Positions 1 through 8,782 of a stretch of DNA of 64,000 nucleotides are shown here, piece after piece. The stretch covers positions 1 through 64,000 of the forward strand of contig NZ_QDFI01000016.1 in assembly GCF_003254465.1 (NCBI RefSeq), read 5' to 3'. A program made the translations under genes and the position numbers. Position 1 is the stretch's first letter. Each line of letters begins with the position of its first letter. Source of the stretch: Meridianimarinicoccus zhengii (GTDB lineage Bacteria > Pseudomonadota > Alphaproteobacteria > Rhodobacterales > Rhodobacteraceae). The notes beneath the pieces were generated by a model that was not told the origin of the DNA, searched no databases, and was given only the letters and a program-made list of their open reading frames with translations.

Positions 1-236
1 GTCCGGTCGCCTCCAAAGCACTGCGCGACATCGGCGCGTGGTTCCTGTTCCTACCGCCCTACAGCCCGGACCTCAATCCGATCGAAATGGCCTTCTCAAA
101 GCTGAAGGCGCTGATCCGAAAGGCCGCCGCGCGAACCTATGATCAGCTTTGGCAGGCCGTAGGGCATGTCTGCAACCTGTTCACCGATGAAGAGTGCTAC
201 AACTTCTTCAAGGCCGCCGGATACGGAACCGATTAA
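1..236 (+). pseudogene. IS630-family transposase, C-terminal part (cut by window edge)
   Basis: Only the last 77 codons are visible, because the gene starts before the window; whether the full gene is intact cannot be told. The frame reads FLPPYSPDLNPIEMAFSKLK and then ALIRKAAARTYDQLW, ending GYGTD-stop. The PYSPDLNPIE block is the hallmark of the DDE catalytic domain of IS630/Tc1-mariner transposases, with the final catalytic Glu in NPIE. Such enzymes cut and paste DNA at TA dinucleotides. The stop codon lies about 13 bases before the stop codon of the oppositely oriented permease gene, so the right end of the element must be packed into the gap. Confidence 0.85.
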
Positions 237-251
237 ACGCGACACGCTCTA
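237..251 (+). mobile_element. Probable right end of the IS630-type element, at a CTAG site
   Basis: Between the transposase stop and the permease stop the sequence reads ACGCGACACGCTCTAG. IS630 elements have short terminal inverted repeats and duplicate a TA target. The CTAG contains TA at 250-251, and that TA is part of the permease's TAG stop codon (249-251, minus strand). The left inverted repeat lies outside the window, so the exact end is inferred from position only. Confidence 0.45.
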
Positions 252-2054
252 GAGAGGCCAGACCCGCGGCACGAGAAGTGCCGTGACGAGCCCGGTCGAC
301 AGGTTGAGCGGAATGCCGACGCGCATGTAATCGGTGAACCTGTATCCACCGGGACCATAGACCATCATGTTGGTCTGGTACCCGATGGGCGTCGAGAAAC
401 TGGCCGACGCGGCAATCATGACAGCCACCACAAGCGGGCGCGGATCCAAACCGAGCGCCAGCGCCACCCCAATCGCGATCGGGGTCATCACAACCGCCAC
501 CGCGTTGTTGGTGACGAGCTCCGTCAGCACCGATGTCAGCAGGAAGATCGCCCAGATCAGCAGGAACGGCGGCAGGTTTTCCAGCACCGGCGCAACGCCG
601 CCCACCAGCAGCCCCACGGCGCCCGACTGGTCGAGCGCGCCCCCGATCGCCAGCATCGAGAAGATCAAGGCCAGCAAACGCCCGTCGATGAAGGAGAACG
701 CTTCCTCCGCATCGATGCAACGTGTCAGAAGAACGGTGGCAACCGCCAGAATGGCAAGCATCAGGATCGGCGCGACCCCCAGCCCCGCCAGCACGACAAG
801 CCCCGCGAGAGCGCCGATGGCAATCGGGGCCTTGTCACGCCGATACGCCCGCTGCGACGGGGTGGACACATCGACGAGATCCATGTCAGCCGCCAGCCGC
901 CGGATATCGGCAGGCGCACCCTCCAGCAGCAGGGTATCCCCCACCCGCACGACGATATCGTCCATCTTGCGCCCGATATTCTGGTTCGACCGGTGCGCCG
1001 CGATGGGATAGACGCCGTAGCGCCGCCGCAGGCGCATCGACCCGAGCGACCGTCCGATCATCTTGCAGCCCGGTGTGATGAGTACCTCGACCGTGCTCGT
1101 CTCGACTGACGACAGCTTGTCCACCATGCGCAGGTCGCGGTTCTTCTGAAGGCCCAGCACCTCGGTCATCTGGGTGCGCAGCACGACCCGATCGCCGGCG
1201 GCCAGTTCCACCCCGGCCAGATCGCGCCGCAGGGACGCGTCCCCGCGCAGCACGTCGATCAGGCGCACGCCCTCGCGCTTGAACAGGTCGACCTCGGTCA
1301 CCGTCTGGCCTATCAACGCGCTGTCTTCGGGCACCGCGACCTCGGTGAAGAACTTCATGCCGGTGCGCCCTGACAGCATCTTGGCCATCGTGTCCCGTTC
1401 GGGCAGAAGCCGCGGCGCGACGAGCCACAGGTACAGCATCCCCCATCCGACGACCGCCAGACCGACCGGAGTGACCTCGAAGATCGTGAAGGCGGAAAGC
1501 CCGTTGTCCCGCGCCACGCCGTCCACCAGCAGGTTGGTCGATGTCCCGATCAGCGTCAGCGTGCCGCCCATGATCGCGGCGTAGGACAGTGGGATCAGAA
1601 GCTTCGATGGCGACTTGCCCAGCGTCTTGGCGATCTGGGTGAAGACCGGGATCATCACCACCACCACCGGCGTGTTCGACACGAAGGCCGAGGCGATCAC
1701 CACGAAGCCGATCAGCACGGCGATGGCCACACGTGGCTTGCGCCGTGCCAGCGCCTCGGTCCGGCTGATGAACCAGTCGAGCGCGCCGGTCCGCACCAAT
1801 GCACCCATCACCACGAACATCGCCGCGATGGTCCATGGCGCTGGGTTGGCCAGCATGTCCAGACCGCGATCATAGGACAGCACGCCCGACACCAGCATCA
1901 CCGACACCCCGCCAAGCGCCACGACTTCCGCCGGGAAATCTTCGCGCATGAATGCGGCGAACATGCCGAGCACGACCACAAGGGCGACGATGGCATCGGC
2001 CTGCGCGACCCCGGTCAGCGCGGGCAGATCAAGCTGGGTCATGCGGGTGTCCAT
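249..2054 (-). CDS. SLC13-type permease with internal RCK-C/TrkA-C domains
   Basis: Inner-membrane anion/Na+ symporter-type transporter of 601 residues. Residues 20-215 and 405-600 are hydrophobic membrane halves. Each carries the family substrate-site signature: SNT at 126-128 followed by GTSTNLLVDG near 170-179, and TNN at 515-517 followed by STPIGYQTN near 554-562. Between them, about 230-395, lie two soluble RCK-C (TrkA-C) regulatory domains, as in the large bacterial SLC13/CitT-like permeases. Substrate cannot be read from sequence; sulfate or dicarboxylate would be usual guesses. Met-5 (start at 2042) is an alternative start. The gene is full length although an IS630-type element abuts its stop codon. 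Confidence 0.85.
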   Translation of the reverse strand: MDTRMTQLDLPALTGVAQADAIVALVVVLGMFAAFMREDFPAEVVALGGVSVMLVSGVLSYDRGLDMLANPAPWTIAAMFVVMGALVRTGALDWFISRTEALARRKPRVAIAVLIGFVVIASAFVSNTPVVVVMIPVFTQIAKTLGKSPSKLLIPLSYAAIMGGTLTLIGTSTNLLVDGVARDNGLSAFTIFEVTPVGLAVVGWGMLYLWLVAPRLLPERDTMAKMLSGRTGMKFFTEVAVPEDSALIGQTVTEVDLFKREGVRLIDVLRGDASLRRDLAGVELAAGDRVVLRTQMTEVLGLQKNRDLRMVDKLSSVETSTVEVLITPGCKMIGRSLGSMRLRRRYGVYPIAAHRSNQNIGRKMDDIVVRVGDTLLLEGAPADIRRLAADMDLVDVSTPSQRAYRRDKAPIAIGALAGLVVLAGLGVAPILMLAILAVATVLLTRCIDAEEAFSFIDGRLLALIFSMLAIGGALDQSGAVGLLVGGVAPVLENLPPFLLIWAIFLLTSVLTELVTNNAVAVVMTPIAIGVALALGLDPRPLVVAVMIAASASFSTPIGYQTNMMVYGPGGYRFTDYMRVGIPLNLSTGLVTALLVPRVWPL

Positions 2055-2105
2055 CCATCGGCGCCGTCCATCCAGTGGTCAGGAAGGGCCAGCCCAAACT
2101 GGCTG

Positions 2106-2918
2106 TCAAGGGACTGCCGTCTGAAGCCGACCCCCGTCCCGGATCATGCTGACGGCACGCGCCTGCCCGGTCCGGTCGTCGGTGTCCACGAACAGCCCCG
2201 ACAGCGTGGCTTCGCCCGTCGCGGGCACGAAGCGGCCCTTGCCCATGCCGGTCACGAAGCGGCGGAGCGGTTCTGCCGGATCCATGCCGATCACGGACAG
2301 GTAATCGCCGCACATCCCCGCATCGGTCAGATAGGCGGTGCCGTCGGGCAGGATCTGCGCATCGCCGGTGGGCACATGGGTGTGGGTGCCGACCACAACC
2401 GATGCGCGCCCGTTGCAGAAATGACCCGTGGCCATCTTCTCGGAGGTGGCTTCCGCATGGATATCCACCACCACGGCCTGCGCCATGCCGCCCAGCGGAT
2501 GCGCCTTCAGCACACGGTCGAGCGCCGAGAACGGATCGTCGAAGGGCCGCTTCATGAACACCTGCCCCAGCGCCTGCGCCACAAGGATCCGCCGCCCGTC
2601 CGGCAGCGTGAACAACCTGTGTCCATGACCCGGCGCGCCCTTGGCATAGTTCAGCGGCCGCAGGATGCGGGGCTCCCGTTCGATATGGGACATCATCTCG
2701 CGCTGGTCGAAGGCATGGTCGCCCAGCGTGACGCAGTCGGCCCCGGACTCGAACAGCAGCTTTGCGTGCTCCGCCGACAGTCCGGCGCCCGAGGTCGCAT
2801 TCTCGCCATTCACGATCACGAAATCCGCGCAAAGCCGCTCGCGCAGACCGGGCAGCCGGTCGCGGATCGCGCTGCGGCCCGACCGGCCCATCACATCGCC
2901 CAGAAAAAGTATCTTCAT
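2106..2918 (-). CDS. YmdB-type metallophosphoesterase (TIGR00282 family)
   Basis: Cytoplasmic dimetal phosphodiesterase of 270 residues, related to Bacillus YmdB, which acts on cyclic nucleotides; the substrate in alphaproteobacteria is not established. Metal-binding motifs run in the usual order: GDVMGRSG (Asp8), NGEN (37-40), TLGDHAFD (64-71, where most members have GNHTWD), IHAEATSEK (His154) and GTHTHVPTGD (His179, His181). Length is normal. It sits 41 bases upstream of the 5-formyl-THF cyclo-ligase stop, all on the minus strand, a common pairing in Rhodobacterales. ATG start at 2918. Confidence 0.9.
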   Translation of the reverse strand: MKILFLGDVMGRSGRSAIRDRLPGLRERLCADFVIVNGENATSGAGLSAEHAKLLFESGADCVTLGDHAFDQREMMSHIEREPRILRPLNYAKGAPGHGHRLFTLPDGRRILVAQALGQVFMKRPFDDPFSALDRVLKAHPLGGMAQAVVVDIHAEATSEKMATGHFCNGRASVVVGTHTHVPTGDAQILPDGTAYLTDAGMCGDYLSVIGMDPAEPLRRFVTGMGKGRFVPATGEATLSGLFVDTDDRTGQARAVSMIRDGGRLQTAVP

Positions 2919-2959
2919 GGTGAGGGCTTAGGTCGCCATGCCCCGTGCGGCAAGCGGAT

Positions 2960-3529
2960 TCACGGGATCGGGCGCAGCAACCCGGCCTCTGTCACGATGA
3001 CATCCAGCGGCTCATCGGTCTGATCCACTGGCAGATCGGCCACTTGCTGCACGGCATACGCGAAGCCGATGGCCCGCACCCGCCGCCCCCGCGCCCGCAG
3101 GTCGGCCAAAGTGCGGTCGTAGAAACCGCCGCCATAGCCCAGCCGGTACCCGCGCGCGTCGAATGCGAGCATGGGCACGACCAGCACGTCGGGCACCAGC
3201 ATCTCACCCGCCGCAGGCACAGCCACCCCGAACGGGCCCGGCGCCATCGCCGCCCCCGGTACCCAGGCGCGGAAGGTCAGCGGCAGGCCCTTCCCCGCGA
3301 TGACCGGCAGGGCGAACCGCAACCGCCCCAACGCACCCTGGATAGCCGGGCGCGGGTCGATTTCGGTCCGGATCGGATCGTAGATCGACACCACCGTTCC
3401 CTGCGGTTCTGCGGCAAGCAGCCCGGCCAGAAGACCCTGTGCCGGTGCAGGGTCCAAATGGCCATGGGCGGTCTTGCGCCGGGCGAAGGCGGCTTCGCGC
3501 GCGGCGGACTTGGCCGCGGCGACGCTCAC
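2960..3529 (-). CDS. 5-formyltetrahydrofolate cyclo-ligase
   Basis: Converts 5-formyl-THF to 5,10-methenyl-THF using ATP, salvaging the storage/inhibitory folate. The 189-residue protein shows the diagnostic RLGYGGGFYDRTL motif at 129-141, which forms the ATP/phosphate site, and a basic N-terminus (KSAAREAAFARRK). The GTG start (3527-3529) overlaps the mgtE stop in a GTGA arrangement, so it is translationally coupled to mgtE and shares its transcript. Family genes are called ygfA or fau in enterobacteria. Confidence 0.92.
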   Translation of the reverse strand: MSVAAAKSAAREAAFARRKTAHGHLDPAPAQGLLAGLLAAEPQGTVVSIYDPIRTEIDPRPAIQGALGRLRFALPVIAGKGLPLTFRAWVPGAAMAPGPFGVAVPAAGEMLVPDVLVVPMLAFDARGYRLGYGGGFYDRTLADLRARGRRVRAIGFAYAVQQVADLPVDQTDEPLDVIVTEAGLLRPIP

Positions 3530-4902
3530 AGCAGCACCCAGGTCGCAAGGCCCAGAAACGCGAAGAACCCCATCACGTCCGTCACCGTTGTCACGAAGGT
3601 TCCCGACGCGAGCGCCGGATCGAGCCTGAGTCGTTCCAGCACCACGGGGATCAGGATGCCCGCCAGCCCGGCCACCAGCAGGTTGGCGACCATCGCCGCC
3701 GCCAGCACCGCGCCGATCACCGCCGAACCGAACCAGGCCCAGCCGATCAGGCCCATCACGACCGCGAAGGCCAGCCCGTTCAGCAGCCCCACCGCGATCT
3801 CGCGCCGGATGACGCGGCCAAGGTTCGACGAGGTCAGGTCGCGCGTCGCCAGCGCCCGCACCGCCACGGTCAACGCCTGCGTGCCCGCGTTGCCGCCCAT
3901 CGACGCCACGATGGGCATGAGCACCGCCAGCGCCACGACCTGCGCCAGCACGTCGTCAAAAAGCGAGATCACGATGGACGCGAGGATCGCCGTGCCAAGG
4001 TTCACCGCCAGCCATGGCAGCCGGACCCGCACCGTTTCCATGACGTTATCAGACATGCTTGCGTCACCCACACCGGCAAGGCGCAGGATGTCCTCCTCGT
4101 GCTCGTCGCTGAGCACGATCATGGCGTCGTCGATGGTGATGACCCCTACCAGCCGCCCGCCATCGTCCACCACGGGTGTCGAGATCAGGTGATACTGGTT
4201 GAACGCATAAGCCACGTTCTCGACCGGCTCCGTCGCGCGGATCGGAAAGAACGTCTCTTCTGCCAGATCGGCAAGGGCCACGTTGCGCCGTGCGCTCAGC
4301 ATCCGCCCAAGCGTGACGTTGGCCACCGGGGACATGCGCGGATCGACCAGCGTGACATGGTAGAACTGGTCGGGCAGATCCTCATTGTCGCGCAGGAAAT
4401 CGATCATCCGGCCCACGGTCCAGTCCTCGGGGGCTGTCACGACATCGCGCTGCATCAGGCGCCCGGCGGTGTCCTCCGGGTATCCGAGCGCCTGTTCGAC
4501 GGCGAACCGGTCGGCCATTTCCAGCGCATCGAGGATCGCGGTCTTCTGATCATCCTCCAGATCCTCGACAAGGTCCACCACGTCGTCGGTGTCGAGTTCG
4601 CGCACCGCGGCCTGCCACAGCCCCGGATCGAGTTGGCTGATGACCTCCTCACGCAGCCCTTCGTCGAGCTCCGACAGAACCTCGCCCACCGCATCGCCTG
4701 ACCATAGCCGCAGGAATCCGGTCCTGTCGTCGCTGTCGATCTGCTCCAGAAGGTCAGCGATGTCGGCGGGGTGCAGCGGGTCGAGATACTCGGCGAGGCG
4801 CACCGCATCCCCGTTCTCCACCGCTGCAAGGATGCGTCCGACCCGCCGGGGATCGAGCGCCGCATCGGCAGCTTCGTCGATGATTTCGGCCTCGTCCTGC
4901 AT
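3526..4902 (-). CDS. mgtE: Magnesium transporter MgtE
   Basis: Mg2+ channel/transporter of the inner membrane, 458 residues. An acidic MgtE N domain (about 30-140) is followed by two CBS domains (about 150-270) that sense cytosolic Mg2+, a plug helix, and five membrane helices with the pore motif PIVASMGGNAGTQ at 330-342. The frame stays open upstream to 5178. The ATG at 4902 is preferred because a strong GGAGG lies just upstream and the protein then begins MQDEAEIIDEA with family-like length; the upstream extension is low-complexity. Divergent from the guanine deaminase across about 150 bases. Confidence 0.93.
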   Translation of the reverse strand: MQDEAEIIDEAADAALDPRRVGRILAAVENGDAVRLAEYLDPLHPADIADLLEQIDSDDRTGFLRLWSGDAVGEVLSELDEGLREEVISQLDPGLWQAAVRELDTDDVVDLVEDLEDDQKTAILDALEMADRFAVEQALGYPEDTAGRLMQRDVVTAPEDWTVGRMIDFLRDNEDLPDQFYHVTLVDPRMSPVANVTLGRMLSARRNVALADLAEETFFPIRATEPVENVAYAFNQYHLISTPVVDDGGRLVGVITIDDAMIVLSDEHEEDILRLAGVGDASMSDNVMETVRVRLPWLAVNLGTAILASIVISLFDDVLAQVVALAVLMPIVASMGGNAGTQALTVAVRALATRDLTSSNLGRVIRREIAVGLLNGLAFAVVMGLIGWAWFGSAVIGAVLAAAMVANLLVAGLAGILIPVVLERLRLDPALASGTFVTTVTDVMGFFAFLGLATWVLL

Positions 4903-5053
4903 CGGCGCCTCCTGTCCTGCCCTGCCCCGCCCGCGTGGCACCCCGCCCCGGACCGCCAAAAAATCTGCCGGGTGTCCTGGCTTTTGCCTTGGGCCCGCAA
5001 CGCGGCTGCGCCAGTGTGGACCGCGTGATCCGAACTGCGGGATACCGGGAAAG

Positions 5054-6352
5054 ATGACGGAAGTTAAGGTGCTGCTGGGGCAGATCGTGCAATTCACGGG
5101 CGATCCGTTCGGACACGCGGGGCCGATGACGGCGACGCGGCACGACCGGCGCGGAGCGGTGGCGATAGCGGACGGCACGATCCTTGTGGCTGGCCCTGCC
5201 GACAGCGTTCTGGCCGCCCATCCCGGCGCGGCACGGGTGGACTATGGCGACTGCGTAATCCTGCCCGGCTTCGTGGATGCCCATGTGCACTATCCGCAGA
5301 CCGGGATTATCGCAAGCTGGGGCAAGCGACTAATCGACTGGTTGAACGACTACACGTTTCCCGAGGAGATGAAGTTTGGCGACCCCGCCTATGCCGCCGA
5401 CATCGCGGGGCTGTATCTCGACACGGTGCTGGCCCATGGCACGACGACCGTGTGCAGTTTTTGCACGATCCATCCCGAAAGCGTCGATGCCTTTTTCGCG
5501 GCGGCGGACGCGCGGGGCATGCGGGTCGCGGGCGGCAAGACCTGCATGGACCGCAACGCGCCCCAAGGGCTGCGCGACACGCCGCAAACTGCGTATGACG
5601 ACAGCAAGGCATTGCTGGGCCGCTGGCAGGGGCGCGGGCGGGCCACCTATGCGATAACGCCACGCTTTTCGCCCACTTCCACGCCCGACCAGCTTGCGGC
5701 GATGGGCACGCTCTGGGCCGAACACCCCGATTGTCTGATGCAGACCCACCTGTCGGAACAGACCGACGAGGTCGCCTGGGTGGCCAACTTGTTCCCTGAC
5801 GCGCGGGACTACCTCGACACCTACGAATCTCACGGATTGCTCGGGCCCGGTGCCGTGTTCGGCCACGCGATCCACCTGACCGACCGCGAACGCGCGCGAT
5901 TGCTTGAGGCGGGCGCGAGCCTCGTGCATTGCCCGACATCGAACGCGTTCATCGGGTCGGGGATCATGGCGCTGGATGATCTGTGCCGCGCGGGCCAGCG
6001 CGTGGGGCTTGCCACGGACACGGGCGGCGGGTCGAACTTCGGGATGCTGCGGACGATGGCCGCTGCCTATGAACTCGGCCAGTTGCGCGGCACGCCGCTG
6101 CATCCCGCGCAGCTTCTGTGGCTGGCAACGGAGGGATCGGCGCGCGCGCTGCGGATGGACGACCGGGTCGGCACGCTGGCACCGGGAACCGAGGCCGACC
6201 TCGTGGTGCTCGATCTGGCGTCCACGCCGCACATCGCGCAGCGCAGCGACCGGGCGCAGGACATCTGGGAAGCCGTCTTCCCCACCATAATGATGGGCGA
6301 CGACCGCGCGGTGCAGGCCGTGTGGATCGGTGGACGGGAGCATGCCCCATGA
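5054..6352 (+). CDS. guaD: Guanine deaminase
   Basis: Zinc amidohydrolase that deaminates guanine to xanthine in purine catabolism; 432 residues, normal length. Visible zinc and catalytic motifs: DAHVHYPQTG (His77, His79), TCMDRNAP, QTHLSEQ, GHAIHLTDRE and the Asp in LATDTGGGSNFGM. HCPTSN before the last motif is also typical. The ATG at 5054 is chosen because the N-terminal beta-strand (VKVLLGQIVQFTGDP) begins there; the open frame upstream runs into the antisense of mgtE. Its stop overlaps the next start by ATGA, so the two are coupled. Confidence 0.93.
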   Translation: MTEVKVLLGQIVQFTGDPFGHAGPMTATRHDRRGAVAIADGTILVAGPADSVLAAHPGAARVDYGDCVILPGFVDAHVHYPQTGIIASWGKRLIDWLNDYTFPEEMKFGDPAYAADIAGLYLDTVLAHGTTTVCSFCTIHPESVDAFFAAADARGMRVAGGKTCMDRNAPQGLRDTPQTAYDDSKALLGRWQGRGRATYAITPRFSPTSTPDQLAAMGTLWAEHPDCLMQTHLSEQTDEVAWVANLFPDARDYLDTYESHGLLGPGAVFGHAIHLTDRERARLLEAGASLVHCPTSNAFIGSGIMALDDLCRAGQRVGLATDTGGGSNFGMLRTMAAAYELGQLRGTPLHPAQLLWLATEGSARALRMDDRVGTLAPGTEADLVVLDLASTPHIAQRSDRAQDIWEAVFPTIMMGDDRAVQAVWIGGREHAP

Positions 6353-6741
6353 TCCGTGCCCTCCTTGCCCTGATCCTCGCCACCACGCTCGTGCATGCCG
6401 AAACGCCGCTGGACGCGGACGCCTTCGACGCGACCGTCACGGGCCGAACGCTGGTCTACGGGACAGAGGCAGGCCCCTACGGGATCGAGGAATACCTGCC
6501 CGGCCGGCGCGTGCGGTGGTCGTTCCTGGATGGCGAATGCATGGACGGGCGCTGGTATCCGCAGGGCGACGCGATCTGCTTCGCCTATGAGGGGCGGGAG
6601 TCACCGGAATGCTGGCGTTTCTTCCGCGATGGCGCGCGACTGGGTGCGCGCCCGACCGGCGAACCGGACAGCGCACCACTCTATGTCATCGCCGAAAGCC
6701 CCGAACCGTTGATCTGCCGCGGGCCGCGCCTGGGCGTCTGA
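6349..6741 (+). CDS. Small exported protein, conserved in Rhodobacterales, function unknown
   Basis: 130 residues with a cleavable signal peptide (about 1-18, MIRALLALILATTLVHA then ETP). The mature part has the pattern FDATVTGRTLVYG, then PYGIEEYLPGRRVRWSFLDG, then ICFAYEG and CW.F, ending PLICRGPRLGV. It has four cysteines. From memory, relatives with this pattern are often auto-named 'dihydrodipicolinate reductase', which the sequence does not support: there is no Rossmann fold. Probably periplasmic. Translationally coupled to guaD by ATGA overlap, though a shared function is not evident. Confidence 0.75.
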   Translation: MIRALLALILATTLVHAETPLDADAFDATVTGRTLVYGTEAGPYGIEEYLPGRRVRWSFLDGECMDGRWYPQGDAICFAYEGRESPECWRFFRDGARLGARPTGEPDSAPLYVIAESPEPLICRGPRLGV

Positions 6742-6789
6742 TCCAAAAGCGCAGAGTCCCAGGGGGGCAGAGCACGGGGGCTAAGGGTT

Positions 6790-8358
6790 TCACTCGTCGA
6801 ACAGGGTTTTCTGCACGGGTGGCTTGCGCCGCTTGGCGGGCTTTGCGGGCGGGGTCGTGTCTGTGGCCCCGACGGTCAGGCGGCCGTCATGGAACTGCAA
6901 CTCCAGCGGTGCCCTGCCCCTGGCCGCCTTCGCGCTGGTCAGCACTGCATCGCCGCTGCGCACCACCGCGTATCCGCGCCTGAGCGTGCCGTGATAGCTG
7001 AGCGAGTCGAGGAGGCGATCCGAAGCGGCCAGCGCCCGCTTCCGCCGCTCCATCCCCGCCGCCAGCGCCGCGTCCAGCCGCGCGCCCAGCTTGTCCAGTT
7101 CCGCCGGCGCACGGGCGATCCGCTGCGTGACGGGCCGCAAGGACAAACGCCCCGCCACCTGCGCCAGCCGGAGCCGGTGCCGGCTGATCGCGCCTGTCAG
7201 CCCGGCGTCGAGCCGCCCGCCCGCGCGCTCCAGGCGCTGGCCGTCCCAACGCATCCGCGCGGTCAGCGTGGCGGGCCGCAGCGTCGCCCCTGCCCCGTCC
7301 AATCGCAGCCTAGCCGTGTCCAGCCGTGTGCGCAGCGCACGCGGCAGCCGGTCGGCCCACTGGTCGAGCCGTTGGGCGGCGGGACGGGTCAGGTCCTCCG
7401 CCCGCGGCAGGGCGCGCGACAGGTCCCGCAACCGCTGGCGGCGCAGGCTCAGGCCCCGCACCTGCGCCCCGCTCAGGCGCGCCGCCAACGCATCGAGCGT
7501 CGCCACCAGTTCCGCCCGCACCGGCACCGCCAGCTCGGCGGCGGCGGTGGGCGTGGGCGCGCGGCGGTCAGCCACAAAGTCGATCAGCGTGGTGTCGGTC
7601 TCGTGCCCCACGGCAGAGATCACCGGGATGGTGGAGGCCGCGACGGCCCGCACCACCACCTCCTCGTTGAAACCCCACAGATCCTCCACCGACCCACCGC
7701 CGCGCGCGACGATCAGCAGATCGGGCCGGGGCAGCGCGCCACCGGGGCTCAGTGTGTTGAACCCGGCGATAGCGCGTGCGACCTCAGGTGCGCAGGCCGC
7801 GCCCTGCACCGCCACCGGCCACACGAGCACCCGGCGCGGAAACCGATCGCGCAGCCGGTGCAGGATGTCACGGATGACGGCGCCGGAGGGCGACGTGACG
7901 ACCCCGATGACCTCGGGCAGGTAGGGCAGCGCGCGCTTGCGATCCGGGGCGAACAGCCCCTCGGCCTCAAATGCCTTGCGGCGCTTCTCCAGCATGGCCA
8001 TCAGCGCGCCCGCCCCGGCGGGCACAAGGCTGTCGATCACCATCTGGTATTTCGACTGGCCCGCGAAGGTCGTCAGCCGCCCGGTCGCGATCACCTCCAG
8101 CCCCTCTTCCGGCTGGGTGTCGAGCTTCGCGGCCTGCCCTTTCCAGATCACGCCGGACAGGACCGACCGGTCGTCCTTCAGGTCAAGATACACATGGCCC
8201 GACCGCGGCCTGGACACGCGGCCGAGTTCACCCCGGACGCGGACGCGGGAAAAACCGCCCTCGATGGCACGCTTCACGGCGCCCGAGATTTCGGAAACTG
8301 TGAATTCCGGCGCGTTGTCGCCGGGATGCCCTTCCGGGCCATCGTCGATCAGATCCAT
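6790..8358 (-). CDS. xseA: Exodeoxyribonuclease VII large subunit
   Basis: Catalytic subunit of the ssDNA-specific ExoVII nuclease (with XseB, not in this window). The 522-residue protein has an N-terminal OB-fold (about 18-110, FTVSEISGAVKRAIE then RVRGELGRVSRPRSGHVYLDLKD), a catalytic core with the RGGGSVEDLWGFNEE block and SAVGHETDTTLIDFVADRRAPTPTAAAE-type ATPT region, and a long Arg/Leu-rich coiled coil. The C-terminus GYAVVRSGDAVLTSAKA is the expected closing strand. Slightly longer than the usual ~450 residues, mostly in the coiled coil and a basic tail (PPAKPAKRRKPPVQKT). Confidence 0.95.
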   Translation of the reverse strand: MDLIDDGPEGHPGDNAPEFTVSEISGAVKRAIEGGFSRVRVRGELGRVSRPRSGHVYLDLKDDRSVLSGVIWKGQAAKLDTQPEEGLEVIATGRLTTFAGQSKYQMVIDSLVPAGAGALMAMLEKRRKAFEAEGLFAPDRKRALPYLPEVIGVVTSPSGAVIRDILHRLRDRFPRRVLVWPVAVQGAACAPEVARAIAGFNTLSPGGALPRPDLLIVARGGGSVEDLWGFNEEVVVRAVAASTIPVISAVGHETDTTLIDFVADRRAPTPTAAAELAVPVRAELVATLDALAARLSGAQVRGLSLRRQRLRDLSRALPRAEDLTRPAAQRLDQWADRLPRALRTRLDTARLRLDGAGATLRPATLTARMRWDGQRLERAGGRLDAGLTGAISRHRLRLAQVAGRLSLRPVTQRIARAPAELDKLGARLDAALAAGMERRKRALAASDRLLDSLSYHGTLRRGYAVVRSGDAVLTSAKAARGRAPLELQFHDGRLTVGATDTTPPAKPAKRRKPPVQKTLFDE

Positions 8359-8417
8359 GTCGCATTCCCAAACACCGCACCCGACCCTAGGCGATCAGGC
8401 GCGGGGGGAAAAGCGGA

Positions 8418-8672
8418 TCATCCGTCGTCGGATACCATGTCCTCGAATGCGTCGGACCCTTCGTAGCACGCGCCGCAGCACAGCGCGCAGGCATTGACCG
8501 GATCGTATTTCGCGCGGGCGGCCTCCATCGCGGGGGTGCAATCGGGAAACTCTCCCAGATCGTCGAGACCACTCTCGGGCAGCACTTGGCAGTTGGCGCT
8601 GTGCACGAAGTGCCTGCCTTCGTCCACGGGTGCTTCCGTGACGTAGTAGGTCGCGGTCATGATGTCGGCCAT
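8418..8672 (-). CDS. Small cysteine-rich protein, function unknown
   Basis: 84 residues starting MADIMTATYYVTEAP. It has a His pair (GRHFVHSANCQVLP) and five to six Cys, including CALCCGACYEG near the C-terminus, spaced like a metal or disulfide knuckle, with an acidic tail. I do not recognise a named family; the HSANC...LP..LG.FPDCTPAMEAA pattern resembles short proteins with a 'C..A...A...Y....C..CC..C' repeat. The ATG at 8672 has a GGGAG about eight bases upstream; the frame continues to 8741 but without a good ribosome site. It lies between xseA and divergent purD. Confidence 0.6.
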   Translation of the reverse strand: MADIMTATYYVTEAPVDEGRHFVHSANCQVLPESGLDDLGEFPDCTPAMEAARAKYDPVNACALCCGACYEGSDAFEDMVSDDG

Positions 8673-8782
8673 GGTGTTTCTCCCGGTGCTGCAGCCGGCA
8701 CGATCAGGGTCGATCACGCGCGGCAAATCTTGCCACTTCACGTGCGGCAGCCTAGGAGCCGTGTGCGAAAGGAATATGACCC

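Noticed and set aside
6349-6741. Dihydrodipicolinate reductase, a name often attached to such proteins
   Set aside because: There is no Rossmann fold or DHDPR motif, the protein is half the length and it has a signal peptide.
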